Positions 11,908 to 21,653 of a stretch of 64,000 bases of DNA are shown one piece after another. Origin of the DNA: Rhododendron vialii (taxonomy: Eukaryota; Streptophyta; Magnoliopsida; Ericales; Ericaceae); contig NC_080563.1 in assembly GCF_030253575.1 (NCBI RefSeq), positions 36,931,501-36,995,500 of the forward strand. Reading direction: 5' to 3'. The position numbers and the translations under genes were made by a program. The notes under the pieces are model-generated. The model ran no database searches, was not told the DNA's origin, and saw only the letters and a list, made by a program, of their open reading frames with translations. Within the stretch, counting starts at the first letter, position 1; each line of letters begins with the position of its first letter.

Positions 11908-12879
11908 ATGAAAGGCAAACATTGGGAGGGAAAGGATCATCACGCAAACACCCTGTTTGCCAACATGCGTCAAAACCCTAATTTCCAGCACCACAACCAC
12001 CACCAACCACCACAACATCAACCTCTCAATCCCCACCATCACCACCACCTCAATCTCCACCACTTCCAAGCCTCCAAAGAACAAGAAGAACAAACCGACA
12101 CCCACACCACCACCACAACAACTACCAAAGACCCACCAACCGCCGCCGCCAGCGATGGCGCCACAATCGAAATCCCCCGCCGCCCCCGCGGCCGCCCGCC
12201 CGGCTCCAAAAACAAACCCAAACCACCCCTCATCATAACCTGCCTCCAACCCGAACCGAACGCCATGAACCCTTACATCCTCGAAGTCCCCACCGGCCTG
12301 GACCTAATCCACTCCATCACTCAATTCTCCAAGAAACGCAACACGGCAATCCGCGTCCTCTCGGCCACCGGCGCCGTCTCCAACGTCACCCTCCGTCAGC
12401 CCGCCGTCGTCTCCGCCGCCGTCACCTTCCACGGCCGCTTCGACTTGCTCTCCCTGTCCGCCACCGTTTTCCCCTCGCCGCCGCCGACGTCGTTTTCACG
12501 GGGTAATATTCACGAGTTCTGTATCACGTTGGGGGGCCCGGGAGGGCAGGTGGTCGGGGGGACGGTGGTGGGGCCTTTGTACGCGGCGGCGACGGTTTAT
12601 GTGGTTGCGGCGTCGTTTAATAACCCGTCGTTTCACCGGCTACCGGTGGAAGAGGAGGAGGGGGAATTGAAGAGTTGTGGGGATGGGGAGGATAATGAGG
12701 GGAGGTCGTCGCCGCCGGTGGGGCACGGCGGCAGAGACGGTGGTCATGCGGTGGCTGCGGCGGCGGGGGAAAGTTGTGGTGCGGTGTCGTTTTATGGCGG
12801 GGGTCAGTTGGGTTCGGATCAGGTGATATGGGCACCTGCTGCTAGAGTACCACTACCTCCGCCTCCACCTCCCTACTGA
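11908..12879 (+). CDS. AT-hook motif nuclear-localized (AHL) protein with PPC domain, clade A type
   Basis: Intronless 323-residue protein. A His/Gln/Pro/Thr-rich N-terminus (1-90, with HHHHH at 43-47) is followed by one type-I AT-hook with RGRPPGSKNK at about 94-103. A PPC/DUF296 domain spans about 120-245, with GRFDLLSLSA at 176-185 matching the conserved GRFEILSLSG-type motif and the Gly-rich LGGPGGQVVGG motif. The tail is acidic, Gly-rich and then Pro-rich. AHL proteins bind AT-rich minor groove and matrix-attachment DNA in the nucleus; PPC mediates trimerisation and partner binding. They regulate hypocotyl growth, flowering and senescence. Lack of introns plus a single type-I hook fits clade A. 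The start is the first ATG after the TATA box and AG leader. Third codon positions are strongly C-rich in the first half. The exact orthologue cannot be named. Confidence 0.95.
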   Translation: MKGKHWEGKDHHANTLFANMRQNPNFQHHNHHQPPQHQPLNPHHHHHLNLHHFQASKEQEEQTDTHTTTTTTTKDPPTAAASDGATIEIPRRPRGRPPGSKNKPKPPLIITCLQPEPNAMNPYILEVPTGLDLIHSITQFSKKRNTAIRVLSATGAVSNVTLRQPAVVSAAVTFHGRFDLLSLSATVFPSPPPTSFSRGNIHEFCITLGGPGGQVVGGTVVGPLYAAATVYVVAASFNNPSFHRLPVEEEEGELKSCGDGEDNEGRSSPPVGHGGRDGGHAVAAAAGESCGAVSFYGGGQLGSDQVIWAPAARVPLPPPPPPY

Positions 12880-13430
12880 TTGAATATTTCTCTCTCCTTA
12901 AGTTGATTGAATATTTCTCTCTCTTAATTTTCTAGTGTTTAAGCCCTTCGATGATCAAGTTGTTTTGGTTTAATTAGGTTTGTTTCTTCTAACTTCAACA
13001 GCAATTCATGTAAAATGCACCACAAAACCCTAGAGGTTTGCCCGATCGAGTGGGCATGATACAGCAACTAAAGGGTTTGCTCTTCAAACCTGCAAAATCG
13101 AATTTGACGGAAGCTGTACGAAGCAAGCCTCAGCACCACTGAAAGTTTGCGCGGTAATTAATTTCAGGATCACAAAATTAGTTGAGATATAAGGAAACGA
13201 GCTCGCGCGGACTCCCGATTGTCAGAAGAAAATGTAAAATGCTCCCCGAAGTAGTTAGGTTCATGTTCATACGGTAGTTTCTCATCGGAGTTCAAATCTC
13301 TGTAATTGTTTTCTTCATACTAAACATACTCATTGTGATCATACCACGCTTTGACATTTTAGTTTCGGTCCCGATATATATGTGATATATATGTGGTGAG
13401 ATTTTTTTTGACAATTATGTGGTTACTTAA
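12880..13430. other. 3' flank of the AHL gene
   Basis: It starts with two copies of TTGATTGAATATTTCTCTCT (about 12,878-12,925), a short tandem duplication just after the stop codon. The rest is presumably 3' UTR and spacer; no other feature was recognised. Confidence 0.45.
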
Positions 13431-14220
13431 TTTGGACAACATTTCTTTCTTTTTTTTTGAAACAACAAAAATATTATTAAGGGTAAACTCGACAATGGGT
13501 ACATCGAGGGAAAAGAAAGCAGGAAAAGAAGAGGGGAAAGAAAGAAAGAGGGCCCGGGAGGGACTTCCAACAAGAAGTTGAGAAGAGACAAACTCCAAAG
13601 TATCGATACCAAATATAGCAAAAATCTTCTAGTCAAAAAACAATTAAACCAGCCTTCCTTCCGTGAATATGCATCCTCACCAAAGCCTTCCATTTTAAAG
13701 AACATTCAGTAGGGTAAGCAAAGGAGGATTGAGTGGAAAATAAGCCAGAACCAGCAAAACCTCTTTGACAGAAGAAAAAAAAAACCATAAGCAACCATCA
13801 GCATCAGCATCCATTGTAATCTCAGAGTAGGCAACAGATTTCCAGTATCCCAACTCTTTAGCCCTCCAATAGATGGAGTTGGAAGATTGACCTGCATACC
13901 AATCCATCCATTTTAAGGAGCAGCCAGTAGGCAGGCTGAAAGGTAAGCAAAATTCTTCGACTGAAATATCCATTAAAAACATAACAGAAACATCCTCATC
14001 AATCGACCTCATATGTATCCAAATATCCAAATCCTCAGAAATCAACATCCAACATCAACTGGTGGATAAACTCAGAAGCCATATAAATTAATCATCACAC
14101 ATTGTTGAGAAAAATGGATCGAAACACAAATATAAACATGCATTTTAATCTCAGAGTCAGCTTCAAGTCTCCAATATCCGAACTCTTAGCTAGCCCTCCA
14201 ATATTTGGACAACATTTCTT
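13431..14220 (-). mobile_element. 5'-truncated LINE-type retrotransposon copy with 17-bp target duplication
   Basis: The exact direct repeat TTTGGACAACATTTCTT occurs at 13,431-13,447 and 14,204-14,220. Between them are ~756 bp whose minus strand ends in an A-rich tail (plus-strand T-run at 13,450-13,458). Target duplication, a tail at one end and truncation at the other are the marks of target-primed reverse transcription. The minus-strand open frame 13,695-14,048 and the frame after it look like a decayed C-terminal and 3' UTR part of a plant L1-type element, but no diagnostic domain is intact. Confidence 0.7.
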
Positions 14221-15738
14221 GATGGATAAGCATATATATCTTCATTTTGTATTCTGAATAAATCCTTGTAAAGTACTCCCTCTGTCTCTAAATAAATGTC
14301 CGGACTGAAAATCTAGGTCTTTTAAAAAAATGCATTTTATTCGTTAAAAATTTCAATTTTTTTAATGCAAGTTGTGAAAAAAAAAAGTTGAAAATTTTTA
14401 ACTAAAAAAATGCATCTTTTTAAAGACCTAAATTTGCAGACCAGATATTTATTTAGGAACAGAATGAGTATACATTGTTGTGTTCGTGTCTTGTTACATT
14501 TCTAATCACTAAAAACATGTAAAAATCATGCAGATGAACGGAGGATATATTCATTTTGCAAGAAAAGTTAGCATGATATTCTTTTAGGGTGTATTCCACT
14601 AACTAAAACAAGTACTACTTATTTTTATTTATTTTTAAATTAAAAATAATAATATTATGAGAGAATGACATATCTTGTATAATAAAAAATAAATATTTAA
14701 AAAATAAAAATATTAGCGGAATAAGACCTTTTGGGAATATAGAGAAGTAGTGGTGGTGGGGTTGAGAATTGGGGATGGGGGTATTTTGGCGTTTTGTGTT
14801 TGCTTTGAGTTTTGGAGCATTTTGACCCCAATCTTCTGAAAGCTGAATTCTGCAACTCTGCTCCAACAACTGGACGAAGGGAAGGATAGTGCACAATTTG
14901 TGATTCCCCACATCACAGTGGACCAAATTTCTGGGACTTTGGGTTGGTGTTATGCAGTGAGATTCGTGCTGCGTACTTTTAAGCCGTCGGATTATGCATC
15001 TGACGGCTCGAATCTCATCTTGATAACTAACGATCAAGAGTCATCCGACGGCTCGAAGGTACGCAACACGATGCTGCGCACACCATTATACAGCACCATC
15101 TCCCATTCGAAATTTCTGAGAGGATAGAGCAAGTAATCAGTTTCTTCTTTACTATGTAATATAAAAATTCACCTTGTGGTCCCATGTGACGTGAAATAGG
15201 ATTTCTTACCATCGCATTTGACCATTCGAGTCTTTCGTTTTATAAGTCTTGACGTGTTTTATCATCCTTGATATAAATTAGGTCGATTGGTCGTTGAAAA
15301 AGGCTTTGTCGAATTGTATGTGTCTTAAGAGAAACAAACGGGAAGGACAAATGCCGATGCTTGTATGTGTTAGTTCATTGAATTGTATGTGCCGTCCGTC
15401 TCTCTCTTCAGAAATATATCTAGTTCACACAAATAGCGATGTTTGGATTCACCTAGTTTTTAGGCGAGATGATAAATGCATGAGGTTTTGTAAAATGAAC
15501 GGACTCAACTTATCAACTAACATTGCATGGAGCCCTATTTTGTTTTTCATGAGGAAGCACGTGGGAATCATCACATGACAAGATTTTGATTCGGAAGCAA
15601 TCCTCATTAAAGTGTTACTTGTTTATTATTCACCCACTACAGTAACCGAACATAACCGCTCTGGCTGATAAGTACAAAATATTGACACATAGAAGCTTCA
15701 ACATCATTTGCAGTAAGTTAATTAATGGATCGCAATTG

Positions 15739-15772
<34 letters not shown>

Positions 15773-16360
15773 CTTTTTGTGTATGAAATTAGAGTGTGCT
15801 AGTTGATTGGCAAATGAAAGCGCCGCATAGATTAGATTTTTTTGAAGGATTTAGTTCTACGAGACTATCCAGTAGTACTGGGATTTAGTATATCATAGGA
15901 AGATCTTTTATACCGACCGAATTCAAAATAGGATTTCCTGATCCAATCAAGAATTCTTTTCTTTATCATTCTGTTCCATTCTAGTATTTTATTTCTATAA
16001 CTTACCCTTTCCCTTCCATGTATCGTTATCAGATAAAGTATTTTCTGACCATCGTTCGACTTCTATTATTTACAAACCCAAATAAACAATAGAAGTGAGT
16101 GAAAGGAAAAAAGAAGACCCCTTTCTGTAGTAAAGGGTACACACCTCCGTAGCAGTTTCAGTAATCACGATTGCGATTCTTACTTGTCCAATAAAAAGGA
16201 AAGGGAAAAAGAAAGAAGTTAAAATACGTTTTTTTTAAGCCAATATTGGGCTTAAATTTAAAAGATAGAAACGTGGAAGAAAGTTGTGGGCCCCTAATAT
16301 TGGGCTTGCAAATGGCTCCAATTAAAAATAGGGATAGTGAATAGGCCAGACCTTCTCAAG
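14221..16360. other. Intergenic, with a foldback at 14,930-15,110
   Basis: A foldback at about 14,930-15,110 pairs AGCCGTCGGAT with ATCCGACGGCT and carries GATTCGTGCTGCGTAC and its diverged complement. Related sequence (GTGCTGCGCAC type) appears near 10,250 and 61,280. A second dyad at 14,310-14,450 pairs AAAATGCATTTT-rich arms. About 15,880-16,090 has a plastid-like look, unproven. No gene was found. Confidence 0.4.
15741..15770. repeat. ATT trinucleotide microsatellite
   Basis: Ten perfect TAT/ATT units in AT-rich spacer. Confidence 0.9.
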
Positions 16361-16509
16361 ATTCCAGGGGAAAATGACGGCCCATGACGTATTTTGATGA
16401 TTAATACCCGTCAAGAATATTTTTAGCATTAAAAAATATTCTCAGCATATTCTTGATAGATATTAATTGTCAAAACACTTCCTTGGCCGTCATTTTTCCA
16501 AATTCCAGG
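16361..16509. mobile_element. 133-bp MITE with 8-bp target duplication (GGAAAATGACGGCC family, copy 2)
   Basis: The exact repeat ATTCCAGG lies at 16,361-16,368 and 16,502-16,509. The element starts GGAAAATGACGGCC and ends with the complement GGCCGTCATTTTTCC. Inner arms around TTTTGATGATTAATACC also pair. An 8-bp duplication is the hAT signature. The copy at 10,054 shares ends and interior. Confidence 0.75.
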
Positions 16510-17826
16510 ATTGGTCGGCCGACAATCATTAACCCAAAGGCCCATTTTGGAGGCTGGCAATGGGCCATGAATGATGGAGTGGTCTCCCAACCCAGTCCAG
16601 TAAGCGAACCAAAAGGACGTTGTAAACCCATTTCTAATTGATCTATAAATTTTGAGTCGAATGTTTTAATTTATATAATGGTCAAATAAAAATTCATTAA
16701 GTAGAGAAGAAAGAAAAAAAAGAATTAGGAACTCTGTCTCTATCACTCTTTGTATGTCCCATTTCTTGCGAGTATAAAGAGAACATGCGGTATGACCATC
16801 TAATTAAAACACGTGTGTACTCACAAATCACAAGAGAATCCATTTTGAATGCATGACAATTAGTATGGCACGGATCGATTTTGATATGCTTGTTATTTAC
16901 TGGGGCCAACCCTCATGTGAAATTTAGGGACCTTGTAGTACGTCGAGCTTTAATGTTATAGTGCACCTTGATGAGGAACTCAAGCCTATCATTACATTTG
17001 GAGACCTTGTCTGTTTGGTAGATTTGATTCATTTGAAGTAGTTAATTACATGAAACAAAGTTTCCAAATTCACCTAAAACCATTATAAATTACTCCCAAA
17101 ATATAAGCAATTGGAAAATTGCACAAACTTAAAAAATAAAAAAAGAGTGATTTTCACACTACCTTTTTTTGTATTTTCACATTCCCTTTTTATTTTTTAG
17201 TGCTAAAAGTGTATATATATTTTTCATTATTACAAGACTAAAAAGGAAGTGTTGATATAGTATAAAAAAATGGAGTTCAAAATTTATTGTCAAGAAATAA
17301 AAATAAAAAATAGAGACGGAGATGGTAGCTGGTACCTGCCTCGTGCTTATGCCAGCTCAACTCTTTTGGAATTACTGTGTATTGTTTATACTCCATTCTT
17401 GATTGAGTTGGAGCTCAAACTCACTACAAGTAGTACTGTAGTAGTACAAGTTACGAACAAGTCTGAACTGAAGACTCTGAACACACGAAACTGGATTCGG
17501 GCGGAGTCGGAACTTTGGTGCACTGGTGGTTTGCGTAGGAGATGTGCCTAAAAAAATACCCCGTAAGATGCCCTTCAGTACTCCGTCAATTTCCGAATCA
17601 TCCGTGCGGAACGCAAAGTGAGTCTCGCATGCCCTTCAGTACCCCGTCAATTTCCACCTCATCGGTACCAATAGCACGGTTCATATCCAATCAAATTGAT
17701 TTTTTTTCAAGAATTTTTAAAATATTACTATTTAAACAAAATAAATTATTCGAATCATTTCGTAGAACTCAGAAGAAGAAAAAAAAAAAAACATAGAGTA
17801 TGTGCAAAATCTGAGTAAAAGAGTCT
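16510..17826. other. Upstream region of the J-domain gene
   Basis: No gene. TGCCCTTCAGTAC followed by CCGTCAATTTCC occurs twice ~60 bp apart (about 17,570 and 17,630), a small tandem duplication in the promoter region. The final 60 bp before the start are C/T-rich leader-like sequence. Confidence 0.4.
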
Positions 17827-17949
17827 GTGTCAACAGACTTTTTGCACCCACATCGAGTCCACAGTTTTTCTCTCTCTGTCCCAAATTCAGACACAAATCC
17901 TCCAACGAAAAACATTTCTCAAAGTCTCTCTCAAACCCCCAAAATCAAA

Positions 17950-19008
17950 ATGGAGCCAAACCCCAGCCGAGCCGAAGCCGACCGCCTCCTGGGCATCGCC
18001 GAGAAGCTCCTCCAGGCCAAGGACTTCAACGGATCCCGAGACTTCGCCGTCCTCGCCCAGGAGACCGACCCCTTGCTCGACGGCCCCGACCAGATCCTCG
18101 CCGTCGTCGACGTCCTCATCGCCTCCCAGAAGCGCATCAACAACCACCCCGACTACTACTCCCTCCTCCAGGTCGACCACCGCCACCGCTCCGACCTCGA
18201 CCTCGTCAAGAAGCACTACCGCCGCCTCGCCTTCCTCCTCCACCCCGACAAGAACCGCTTCGCCTTCTCCGACGCCGCCTTCCGCCTCGTCGCCGAGGCC
18301 TGGGCCGTCCTCTCCGACTCCGTCAAGAAGCTCAGCTTCGACAACGAGCTCAATTTCTACTCCAAGGTCGATCTCGTCCCCACCACCACCGTCATGAAGA
18401 ACAATGTCAATCAAACTACCCCCTCCTCCTCCTCCGCGGCCGCTGCAGCGGCGCGCAGGGATCATCAAGATCCGATGCAGCAGAATAAGTTGCCCGTGCG
18501 CAGGAGCTCCCCCTGGGCCGCGGCTCCTGCGCCTGAGAGGGGGAGCAGTTCCGGTGGAGGCGGAGGCGGAGGAGGTGGAGGTAGTAATAATACTAGCGAT
18601 AATAGTAATAATTTCTGGACGGCGTGTCCGTACTGTTATAATCTGTACGAGTACCCTAGGGTTTTTGTGGACTGCTGTTTGAGGTGTCAGAACTGCGACA
18701 GGGCGTTTCACGCCGCCTCGATCGCGGAGTTGCCGCCCATTGTGCCGGGGAAGGAGGCCTACCATTGCTGTTGGGGGTTCTTTCCCATGGGGTTTACCGT
18801 TGTGAATGGGGTGGAGGATGGTGGTGGTGGTGGTGGTGGGAAGATGAAGGCGGCCGCGGCGAAGGCGGTTCCTAATTGGACTCCTGCACCCGCGGCCGCA
18901 CCTCCTCCACCACCCCCACCAGCGCCAGTGGTGCCGGAGGTTTTGGTGAATGCTACTCCCGCGGCGGGTGCTAAGAAGAGGGGGAGGCCTAAGAGAAATG
19001 TGGTCTAG
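17950..19008 (+). CDS. DnaJ (J-domain) protein with C4-type zinc-finger-like segment and AT-hook-like tail
   Basis: Intronless 352-residue protein. The N-terminal helical region (6-60) is typical of plant nuclear J-proteins of the DUF3444-related group. The J-domain lies at about 67-131, with the catalytic HPD at 98-100 in LLHPDKNR, which stimulates Hsp70 ATPase. Then come an Ala/Gly-rich linker with a 10-Gly run (202-211) and a zinc-binding-like segment (226-254) with CPYC, then CCLRCQNC. The C-terminus is Pro-rich and carries an AT-hook-like KKRGRPKRN at 342-350. The DUF3444 domain of longer relatives is absent. A nuclear DNA- or chromatin-linked co-chaperone role is inferred. An in-frame ATG at 17,827 would add 41 residues; 17,950 is chosen because conserved sequence begins there. 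The first 400 coding bases have almost only C/G third positions. Confidence 0.9.
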   Translation: MEPNPSRAEADRLLGIAEKLLQAKDFNGSRDFAVLAQETDPLLDGPDQILAVVDVLIASQKRINNHPDYYSLLQVDHRHRSDLDLVKKHYRRLAFLLHPDKNRFAFSDAAFRLVAEAWAVLSDSVKKLSFDNELNFYSKVDLVPTTTVMKNNVNQTTPSSSSAAAAAARRDHQDPMQQNKLPVRRSSPWAAAPAPERGSSSGGGGGGGGGGSNNTSDNSNNFWTACPYCYNLYEYPRVFVDCCLRCQNCDRAFHAASIAELPPIVPGKEAYHCCWGFFPMGFTVVNGVEDGGGGGGGKMKAAAAKAVPNWTPAPAAAPPPPPPPAPVVPEVLVNATPAAGAKKRGRPKRNVV

Positions 19009-19098
19009 GGTTCGAGGGATTGGTGATTCAGTTACTGTGGAGGGTTGAGGAAAATGTGCTCTAGGGTTTTGCGGATCAGTGATTCAGTTAATGTGGAG
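18996..19098 (+). repeat. 56-bp tandem duplication spanning the stop codon of the J-domain gene
   Basis: AAATGTGGTCTAGGGTT (from 18,996) returns as AAATGTGCTCTAGGGTT (from 19,052). Both are followed by GTGATTCAGTTA(C/A)TGTGGAG. The first copy contains the real stop codon (TAG at 19,006-19,008) and the second lies in the 3' UTR. Confidence 0.75.
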
Positions 19099-19134
19099 TG
19101 GGGTTTGGTTTCAGAACTGGCTCAAATCCAAATT

Positions 19135-19345
19135 GTTAGAAGTTTAGGAGGCTGAAGCTGCTCAAATTGGTAAGTTCGTATCATAGGTTCTTGTAGATGT
19201 TGTTGCTGTTGTTGTTTGTAGAATTTTAGACATTTTCTGTGGCTTATTTTGTTTTTGCTGAATTGTCTCAACTTTGTAATCTATATTGGAGAAGAATGTG
19301 AAGCTGGCCGATGAAATTGGGCTGTATTTTGTTGAATGGAAATTG
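19135..19345 (+). repeat. Diverged repeat of the J-domain gene 3' flank, copy 1
   Basis: This segment carries AAGTTTAGGAGGCTGAAGCT, then GTTGTTGTTTGTAGAATTTT, then AAGAATGTGAAGCTGGCC, and ends near GGGCTGTATTTTGTTGAAT. The same order of blocks occurs at 20,755-20,945 and more weakly at 21,654-21,850. Copy 1 probably lies in or just after the 3' UTR of the J-domain gene. Between copies 1 and 2 (19,346-20,754) no gene or element was recognised. Confidence 0.55.
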
Positions 19346-20754
19346 GCTTAACAAATCGAGAATGACTCAAATCCTTTCATCGGATACGCAATGCACATGT
19401 AATCCACATGTTTTATTTTAAATAAAGGCGGGTTATTTTGGGAGTCTTGATTTGGTCATGGTGTAGAATAATGGTGATACAGAACATCTCATTGCTATCA
19501 GCTGATAAGTAATTGCACTGATACGGAACGGTGCTGGCAACGGTTGATAGTCAACTTACACTTGGCGACAAGGTCTGCCAAACAGCTTTTCTCTCCCTTT
19601 GCTTCCTTTGTCAGACCAACTGCATTCTTCAACCGTAGGTCATTTGTATCTTTGCGAGGTTATTCCCCTTCTCGATGTCAAAAAGCTTCAGATTTTCAGC
19701 GACTGCATTATTGTCATGGTAATTGCATCAACGTAGGAATAGATAATAACATTCGCTTTCTTAATTGCATAAATTATGTATTCTAGTACTATTTTTGGTT
19801 TGTATTAGATAGTGAGATTCTCTTTCCCTATGAAAATATCAGTATTTATTGCCTTAAAACATTACTTTTGTATAAGTCTTACTTACAAAACTACTTGTAA
19901 GAGTCAAGTAATGGTTAGAAATCTTTTGAAAGCATCCAATTTGTCATAAATAAGGTTATAAACATGTGTATCAATGGGATTTCTTAGCATTTGTGAGTGC
20001 TTGGAAAAAATTCACTGAGTGTAGTGTCTGATTTCCATTAAAACATTGACGGACACTCCCGATATCTGTTAGTCACCACCGCGGCCGTTACATCGATTGA
20101 AACCGGTTTTATCTCTCTGCCTTTCCCCTTCCTCTTCCGCTTTTTCCTTCCAAACCGAGCCTTATGTCGCAATCAATTGGGGTCGGCTACATGAATCATT
20201 TTTCTCCATTAAGCTCTGTCAAGAGCCACTTGTTCACTCAAACCCTTTAGACTCATACCTTTGCGCACAACAGCATCTAATGTCAATTTAGATCTTCCTC
20301 TTCCGCTTTTTCCTTCCAGTAATAAGAAACAACCTGTTATAAAATTTCATAAACAAATGAAAGGTCTGTCATATTTTTTATTTCCTTTTTTGTTAGGAGA
20401 ATGATGCAATTCTCGCCTACTTTCCTATGGTAAGCTTTCCTTGATGAAAGTTTTTTCTTCCAAAATCATCTTAAATGGTTATGTTAGCTAAGTCGTAAAC
20501 GGGAATGTCTTAATAGTTACAACAAATTAGATTATTTGTTTATACTTTTCAATTCCAACGTAGGTTTTCATATTTAGACTTTACATTGCGTTACCTAAGT
20601 TACTTTTATGGAACAATCCATTATAATCACTTCCAAGTACATGGCACGGGATTCCGCTCGTGGTACCTAAATCGGGTGAAATTATTGGAAGAATAATGAT
20701 TGGGGATGTTGACTTCCATTGGGAAAGGGAGTATGATGAGTAACGAAAACCCAA

Positions 20755-20945
20755 CTTATTAGAACTTAGGACACTGAATTAGCTCAAGTTGGCGAGTTCA
20801 TTGCTGGTGTAGCTGTTGTTATTTGCAGAATTTGGACCTTTTTTGGATCTTATTTTGTTTTAGCAGACTGTTTCATCGTGGATAATTTTGAGTCTACTTT
20901 GGTCAAGAATGTGAAGTTGGCCAATGAATTGGGCTGTATTTTGTG
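20755..20945 (+). repeat. Diverged repeat of the J-domain gene 3' flank, copy 2
   Basis: It shares GTTATTTGCAGAATTTGGAC, AAGAATGTGAAGTTGGCC and TTGGGCTGTATTTTGTGGAA with copy 1, in the same order and spacing. Origin by segmental tandem duplication, about 1.6 kb apart, is inferred. Confidence 0.55.
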
Positions 20946-21203
20946 GAAGCAGTGAATGCTATTGTGCTTCTATAAGCATCACAAATTCCTTCATCAAATG
21001 CAAATTTGATTGAAGGGCTAAAAACAAGCTCCCATCCTTTCGTCGAAGTTGAACAATATGAGGGAGAACCAAATCCTTTGTTGAGTTCCCAATGGTACTT
21101 AAATCTCACCACAACTCGAAAGAGCAAAGATTGAGGTGTTTTTCCTATTGGTAAAAGGTTGAAAAGGTGGGTTTGATTGGTTGCTCAAACCCAAAACTTA
21201 CTC

Positions 21204-21653
21204 GTTAGAGTCTATGTAGCACCAACACTTAAGAGGAGCAACATCCCGGTGTCGGACAAGGACACGCTTTGGACACATGTTTGACACTTAAATCTCAAAG
21301 TGTGTTTTTTTTTTTTTTATACAATATTTGGGGGTTGGACACTCTCTGACACTTTTAAGGACACTTTGGGGACAATCATTGAAGTGTCCCTAAAGTGTCG
21401 CGTTGGTGTCCTTAAAGTGTTGGGAGGGTGTCCAACCCCCCAATATTGGGAAAAAAATCAAGACACTTTTAGATTAAGTGTCGGACACTAGTATGTTGCT
21501 CCCGGCGAAGTGTCGGTGCTACGTAGTATATATATCAACATACACGCGTATATATAAACATGTATAGATACCTTGACGTGTCCCCCATATTTTAAATAAT
21601 TCGCGTGTCGGTGTCATGTCCCGTGTCTGTGTCAGTGCTACATAGGTTAGAGT
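21204..21653. mobile_element. 434-bp GTGTC-rich foldback element with 8-bp target duplication
   Basis: The exact repeat GTTAGAGT lies at 21,204-21,211 and 21,646-21,653. The element 21,212-21,645 starts CTATGTAGCACC and ends with the complement of CTATGTAGCACTG. Inner arms at about 21,318-21,372 and 21,386-21,452 form a long hairpin around GGGGTTGGACAC/GTGTCCAACCCC. GTGTC recurs dozens of times, so the hairpin can slip. An 8-bp duplication suggests hAT or Mutator mobilisation. Confidence 0.75.

Noticed and set aside
11854..12249. Antisense frame over the AHL gene
   Set aside because: Val/Gly-rich shadow of the His/Thr/Pro-rich AHL N-terminus.
17802..18488. 228-residue plus-strand frame overlapping the J-domain gene
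   Set aside because: Arg/Pro-rich out-of-frame reading of the same GC-rich DNA; the J-domain frame has clear family motifs.
17887..18765. 292-residue open frame antisense to the J-domain gene
   Set aside because: It is a shadow of C/G-ending codons on the real strand; its sequence is low-complexity Val/Glu/Gly with no domain.
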